From the NCBI GenBank assembly GCA_964560165.1, contig CAZLLB010000055.1, positions 1 through 16,471 of the forward strand: a stretch of DNA of 16,471 nucleotides, written 5' to 3'. Positions 14,117 to 16,471 of this stretch are shown piece by piece. Made by a program: the position numbers and the translations under genes. Under the pieces are notes generated by a model, which searched no databases, had not been told where the DNA came from, and saw only the letters and a program-made list of their open reading frames with translations. This DNA is from Parvibaculum sp964560165 (GTDB lineage: Bacteria > Pseudomonadota > Alphaproteobacteria > Parvibaculales > Parvibaculaceae). Position 1 is the stretch's first letter. Each line of letters opens with the position of its first letter.

Positions 14117-15045
14117 TGGGCCGCCGCCGCAAGAAGGGCGATGCGGTTTCGGGCTGGGTCGTCGTCGATAAGCCGGTCGGGCCGACCTCCACCGACGTCG
14201 TCACCAAAATCCGCCGCCTCTACAATGCGCAAAAGGCGGGTCATGCGGGCACGCTCGATCCGCTGGCCAGCGGCATATTGCCGATCGCGCTGGGCGAGGC
14301 GACGAAGACCGTTCCCTATATCCTCGACGCGACCAAGGGCTACCGCTTCACCATCTGTTTTGGCGCTTCGACAGCCAGCGACGACCTGGAAGGCACGGTG
14401 ACGGGGACGTCCCCTGCCCGGTCTTCGGCAGCCGAGATCGAGGCCATGCTGCCTCGCTTTACCGGCGAGATCATGCAGGTGCCGCCTGCCTTTTCGGCGA
14501 TCAAGGTCGATGGCGAACGCGCCTACAACCTCGCCCGCGCAGGCGAGGCTGTGGAGCTGAAGGCAAGGGCTGTAGCTATCCATAACGCAAGGCTTCTGGG
14601 GATGCCGGACGGCGACCATGCCGAGCTGGAAATCTCTTGCAGCAAAGGCACTTACGTCCGCTCGCTGGCCCGCGATCTGGCGCTGGCGCTTGGCACGCTC
14701 GGCCATGTTTCGGCGCTGCGTCGCATCGCCCACGGCCCCTTCCGCGAGGGCTGCGCAATTCCGCTGGATAAACTCCTGGGCTTCAGTCATATTCCGCCCG
14801 CTTCCGATGCCCTAGGGGCGCATCTGCTGCCACTTGAGACCGCGCTGGACGACATCCCGGCGCTGGCCCTGAGCGGCGACGACGCGGCCCGTCTAAGACG
14901 GGGCCAGGGAGTTTTATTGCGTGGGCGCGACGCTCCGATTTTTTCGGGGCCGGTTCTGGCGACCCATCGGGGAGACCCGGTGGCCCTGACTGAATATAGC
15001 CAGGGAGAATTGAAGCCCGTGCGTGTTTTTAATCTCGGTTCATAG
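14116..15045 (+). CDS. truB: tRNA pseudouridine-55 synthase TruB
   Basis: Makes pseudouridine 55 in the T-arm of tRNAs and acts as a tRNA chaperone. At 309 residues it is a normal length. The N-terminal block is GWVVVDKPVGPTSTDVV, the catalytic motif is HAGTLDPLASGILPIALGEA with the nucleophile Asp48, and downstream motifs include GYRFTICFGASTASDDLEG, QVPPAFSAIKVDGERAYNLA and CSKGTYVRSLARDLA. The C-terminal ~80 residues correspond to the accessory RNA-binding region, which is more variable. The gene overlaps rbfA by one base and is followed 9 nt later by rpsO, so the three are probably cotranscribed. Confidence 0.97.
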   Translation: MGRRRKKGDAVSGWVVVDKPVGPTSTDVVTKIRRLYNAQKAGHAGTLDPLASGILPIALGEATKTVPYILDATKGYRFTICFGASTASDDLEGTVTGTSPARSSAAEIEAMLPRFTGEIMQVPPAFSAIKVDGERAYNLARAGEAVELKARAVAIHNARLLGMPDGDHAELEISCSKGTYVRSLARDLALALGTLGHVSALRRIAHGPFREGCAIPLDKLLGFSHIPPASDALGAHLLPLETALDDIPALALSGDDAARLRRGQGVLLRGRDAPIFSGPVLATHRGDPVALTEYSQGELKPVRVFNLGS

Positions 15046-15054
15046 GAGAACACG

Positions 15055-15324
15055 ATGTCGGTTACGCAAGAGCGTAAAGGTCAGCTGATCAAGGAATTCG
15101 CAGCCAAACAGGGCGACACAGGTTCGCCCGAAGTGCAGGTTGCCATTCTGACTGAACGCATCACGAACCTCACCGAACATTTCAAGACCCACGCGAAGGA
15201 CAACCATTCGCGCCGCGGTCTTTTGAAGATGGTGAGCCTGCGTCGCTCGCTTCTCGACTACGTCAAGAAGAACGACCAGAAGCGGTATGAAGACCTGATC
15301 GCTCGCTTGGGAATTCGTAGGTAA
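15055..15324 (+). CDS. rpsO: 30S ribosomal protein S15
   Basis: Primary 16S rRNA-binding protein of the 30S platform (89 residues, the usual size). The signature region LTEHFKTHAKDNHSRRGLL followed by RRSLLDYVKKND is intact. AGGAG at 15044-15048 lies 6 nt before the ATG and overlaps the truB stop, so a ribosome finishing truB could restart here. In E. coli S15 represses its own translation through a pseudoknot at its start; here only 9 nt separate the genes, so any such control would involve the truB end. The rpsO-pnp linkage is conserved in proteobacteria. Confidence 0.98.
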   Translation: MSVTQERKGQLIKEFAAKQGDTGSPEVQVAILTERITNLTEHFKTHAKDNHSRRGLLKMVSLRRSLLDYVKKNDQKRYEDLIARLGIRR

Positions 15325-15326
15325 AA

Positions 15327-15401
15327 TCGGGGTGCATGTTTTCCCCGACCGCTCGGAACACTCTCGCGCAATGACCGGCATGGGTTCGCCCCTGCCGGCA
15401 T
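15327..15401 (+). other. Two hairpins just after rpsO
   Basis: The first is TCGGGG (15327-15332) with CCCCGA (15343-15348), a 10-nt loop, starting 2 nt after the rpsO stop. The second is stronger: CCGGCATGGG (15375-15384) with CCCCTGCCGG (15389-15398), a TTCG loop and one T/C mismatch, extended by ATG (15371-15373) with CAT (15399-15401) past a bulged A. Neither is followed by a real T run, so they look more like RNA-processing or 3'-protection structures than full terminators. In E. coli the rpsO-pnp gap has comparable RNase III and RNase E processing hairpins. Confidence 0.55.
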
Positions 15402-15421
15402 TTCGCATTTCCGGGCTTGAA

Positions 15422-15533
15422 GAGACAACCGTCCGTTAACGGATTGATGTTTGCGGGTGGATCGTTCGACACGCTGTCTCACGGCGAACGATCCCTAAAG
15501 ACCGGTGGCCTGAAATTCAGGCCCCCGCAAACA
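15422..15533 (+). ncRNA. Structured RNA element (three-way junction, possible pseudoknot) in the pnp leader
   Basis: Three perfect stems nest into one junction. P1 is TGTTTGCGGG (15448-15457) with CCCGCAAACA (15524-15533). P2 is GGATCGTTCG (15459-15468) with CGAACGATCC (15485-15494). P3 is GGCCTG (15507-15512) with CAGGCC (15518-15523). One base separates P1 from P2, none separates P3 from P1, and 12 nt (CTAAAGACCGGT) join P2 to P3. The 16-nt P2 loop contains TGTCTC (15475-15480), the exact complement of GAGACA upstream (15422-15427), allowing a pseudoknot. The element is most likely a cis-acting leader for pnp, possibly a target of PNPase/RNase III autoregulation; a separate small RNA is the alternative. 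I do not recognise it as a named family. Confidence 0.7.
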
Positions 15534-15548
15534 AGGTCCAAATGTCCG

Positions 15549-15608
15549 GCCGCGACGTCAGCGGCAGAAAGGGCGCCGTCCATCAAAACGATGGAATGAA
15601 CGCAAACA
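15549..15608 (+). promoter_or_regulatory. Proximal pnp leader: two small hairpins and a second CGCAAACA copy
   Basis: After the three-way junction come GCCGC/GCGGC (15549-15553 with 15561-15565) and TCCATC/GATGGA (15579-15584 with 15590-15595). CGCAAACA at 15601-15608 repeats the end of the P1 3' arm (15526-15533), so the P1 5' arm could pair with either copy. The pnp Shine-Dalgarno AAGGA is at 15627-15631, 7 nt before the ATG. I see no convincing promoter in this gap. Confidence 0.4.
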
Positions 15609-15638
15609 AAGTGCGTCGGCGCAGAAAAGGAAATTCAT

Positions 15639-16471
15639 ATGTTTGAAGTTACACGCGAAGAAATCGAATGGGCGGGCCGCACCCTCACGCTTGAAACGGG
15701 CAAGGTCGCTCGTCAGGCCGACGGTGCCATCATCGCGACCTATGGCGAGACGACCGTCATCGCCACCGTCGTCGGTGAGCGCAAGCCGAAACCCGGTCTC
15801 GATTTCTTTCCGCTGACCGTCAACTACCAGGAAAAGACATACGCTGCGGGCAAGATCCCCGGTGGCTTCTTCAAGCGCGAAGGCCGCCCGAGCGAAAAAG
15901 AAACGCTCGTCTCGCGCCTGATCGACCGTCCGATCCGTCCGCTCTTTGCCAAAGGCTTCAAGAACGAGACGCAGGTGATCGTCACCGTTCTCAGCCATGA
16001 CATGGAGAACGATCCCGACATCGTCGCGCTGGTCGCGGTCTCCGCCGCTCTCACGATCTCGGGCCTGCCCTTCATGGGTCCGATCGGCGCAGCGCGCGTC
16101 GGCTATATCAACGGCGAGTACAAGCTCAACCCGCTGATCGACGAAATGTCCGACAGCCAGCTCGACCTCGTGGTCGCCGGCACCACTGACGCCGTGATGA
16201 TGGTGGAATCGGAAGCCAAGGAACTCAGCGAAGACGTCATGCTCGGCGCTGTCATGCATGGCCATGCAGGCTTCCAGCCGGTGATCGACATGATCATCCG
16301 CCTTGCCGAAAAATGCGCCAAGGAGCCCCGCCCCTTCACGAAGCCGGACGAAAGCGAACTCGAAGCCAAGGTTCGTGGCCTCGTCGAAGCCGATATCCGC
16401 GCCGCCTATGGTCTAAAGGACAAAGGCCAGCGTCACGAAGCCCTCTCCAAGGCGAAGGACAAGGTCAAGGT
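15639..16471 (+). CDS. pnp: Polyribonucleotide nucleotidyltransferase (PNPase), N-terminal part
   Basis: The reading frame is open from ATG 15639 to the window end, giving about 277 residues of a protein usually near 700. PNPase is a phosphorolytic 3'-5' exoribonuclease, a trimer that can join the RNA degradosome. The visible part is the first RNase PH domain: WAGRTLTLETGKVARQADGA, then GETTVIATVVGERKP, the DFFPLTVNYQEKTYAAGKIPGG stretch (here IPGGFFKREGRPSE) and SRLIDRPIRPLF, all typical. It then runs into the all-helical linker (EADIRAAYGLKDKGQRHEAL). The catalytic second PH domain and the KH and S1 domains lie beyond the window. The long structured leader suggests post-transcriptional control, as known for pnp in enterobacteria. 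Confidence 0.97.
   Translation, partial: MFEVTREEIEWAGRTLTLETGKVARQADGAIIATYGETTVIATVVGERKPKPGLDFFPLTVNYQEKTYAAGKIPGGFFKREGRPSEKETLVSRLIDRPIRPLFAKGFKNETQVIVTVLSHDMENDPDIVALVAVSAALTISGLPFMGPIGAARVGYINGEYKLNPLIDEMSDSQLDLVVAGTTDAVMMVESEAKELSEDVMLGAVMHGHAGFQPVIDMIIRLAEKCAKEPRPFTKPDESELEAKVRGLVEADIRAAYGLKDKGQRHEALSKAKDKVK

Noticed and set aside
14933..14949. CTCCGA/TCGGGG hairpin with a T loop in the truB end as a terminator or rpsO promoter element
   Set aside because: It lies inside intact truB codons, the T run is in the loop rather than after the stem, and no promoter boxes could be paired with it.
15433..15442. CCGTTAACGG palindrome as an operator or attachment site
   Set aside because: A single 10-bp palindrome with no second copy noticed in the window and no promoter next to it; it may simply be part of the leader.

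Overview
The window is ordinary housekeeping chromosome from an alphaproteobacterium, most likely of the order Hyphomicrobiales (Rhizobiales). The evidence is the gene order (miaB, phoH/ybeZ, ybeY, ybeX/corC, lnt, an XRE regulator of the phrR type, metK, trmB, rimP, nusA, rnpM/ylxR, infB, rbfA, truB, rpsO, pnp), the GC-rich codon use, the YlxR-L7Ae fusion protein and the alphaproteobacterial type of long, Ala/Pro-rich IF2 N terminus. All genes lie on the + strand. The genus cannot be fixed from what is visible. I see no mobile element, CRISPR array, tRNA, rRNA or horizontally acquired island.

Region 1 (1-4970) is the end of miaB followed by the ybeZ-ybeY-ybeX-lnt set, which is tightly packed: ybeY and ybeX overlap and ybeX-lnt are 2 nt apart. 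Region 2 (4971-7654) holds a small HTH regulator, metK and trmB, with two non-coding gaps that carry possible regulatory DNA or RNA: three helically phased GGGTTGYAT repeats before the regulator, and a promoter-like site plus hairpin before metK. Region 3 (7655-14116) begins with a promoter and a leader containing an intrinsic terminator, the classic alphaproteobacterial rimP-operon arrangement. It continues through rimP-nusA-rnpM-infB-rbfA. Region 4 (14116-16471) is truB-rpsO-pnp, with pnp cut by the window end. A 314-nt, heavily structured leader separates rpsO from pnp.

The genes share one theme, the making and running of the translation machinery and RNA turnover: tRNA modification (miaB, trmB, truB), 16S rRNA maturation and 30S assembly (ybeY, rimP, rbfA, rpsO), transcription elongation and antitermination (nusA), initiation (infB) and RNA decay (pnp). 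lnt (lipoprotein acylation) and metK (S-adenosylmethionine, the methyl donor for trmB and miaB) are the outliers.

There is no clearly new protein system. The most interesting material is between genes: a three-way-junction RNA with a possible pseudoknot in the pnp leader, four tandem hairpin-forming units of 28-30 bp between rnpM and infB, the phased repeats upstream of the XRE regulator, and a hairpin that both resembles a terminator and buries the rbfA Shine-Dalgarno. A 10-base N run inside infB is an assembly gap: about 29 bases are missing, so the apparent frameshift is not real.
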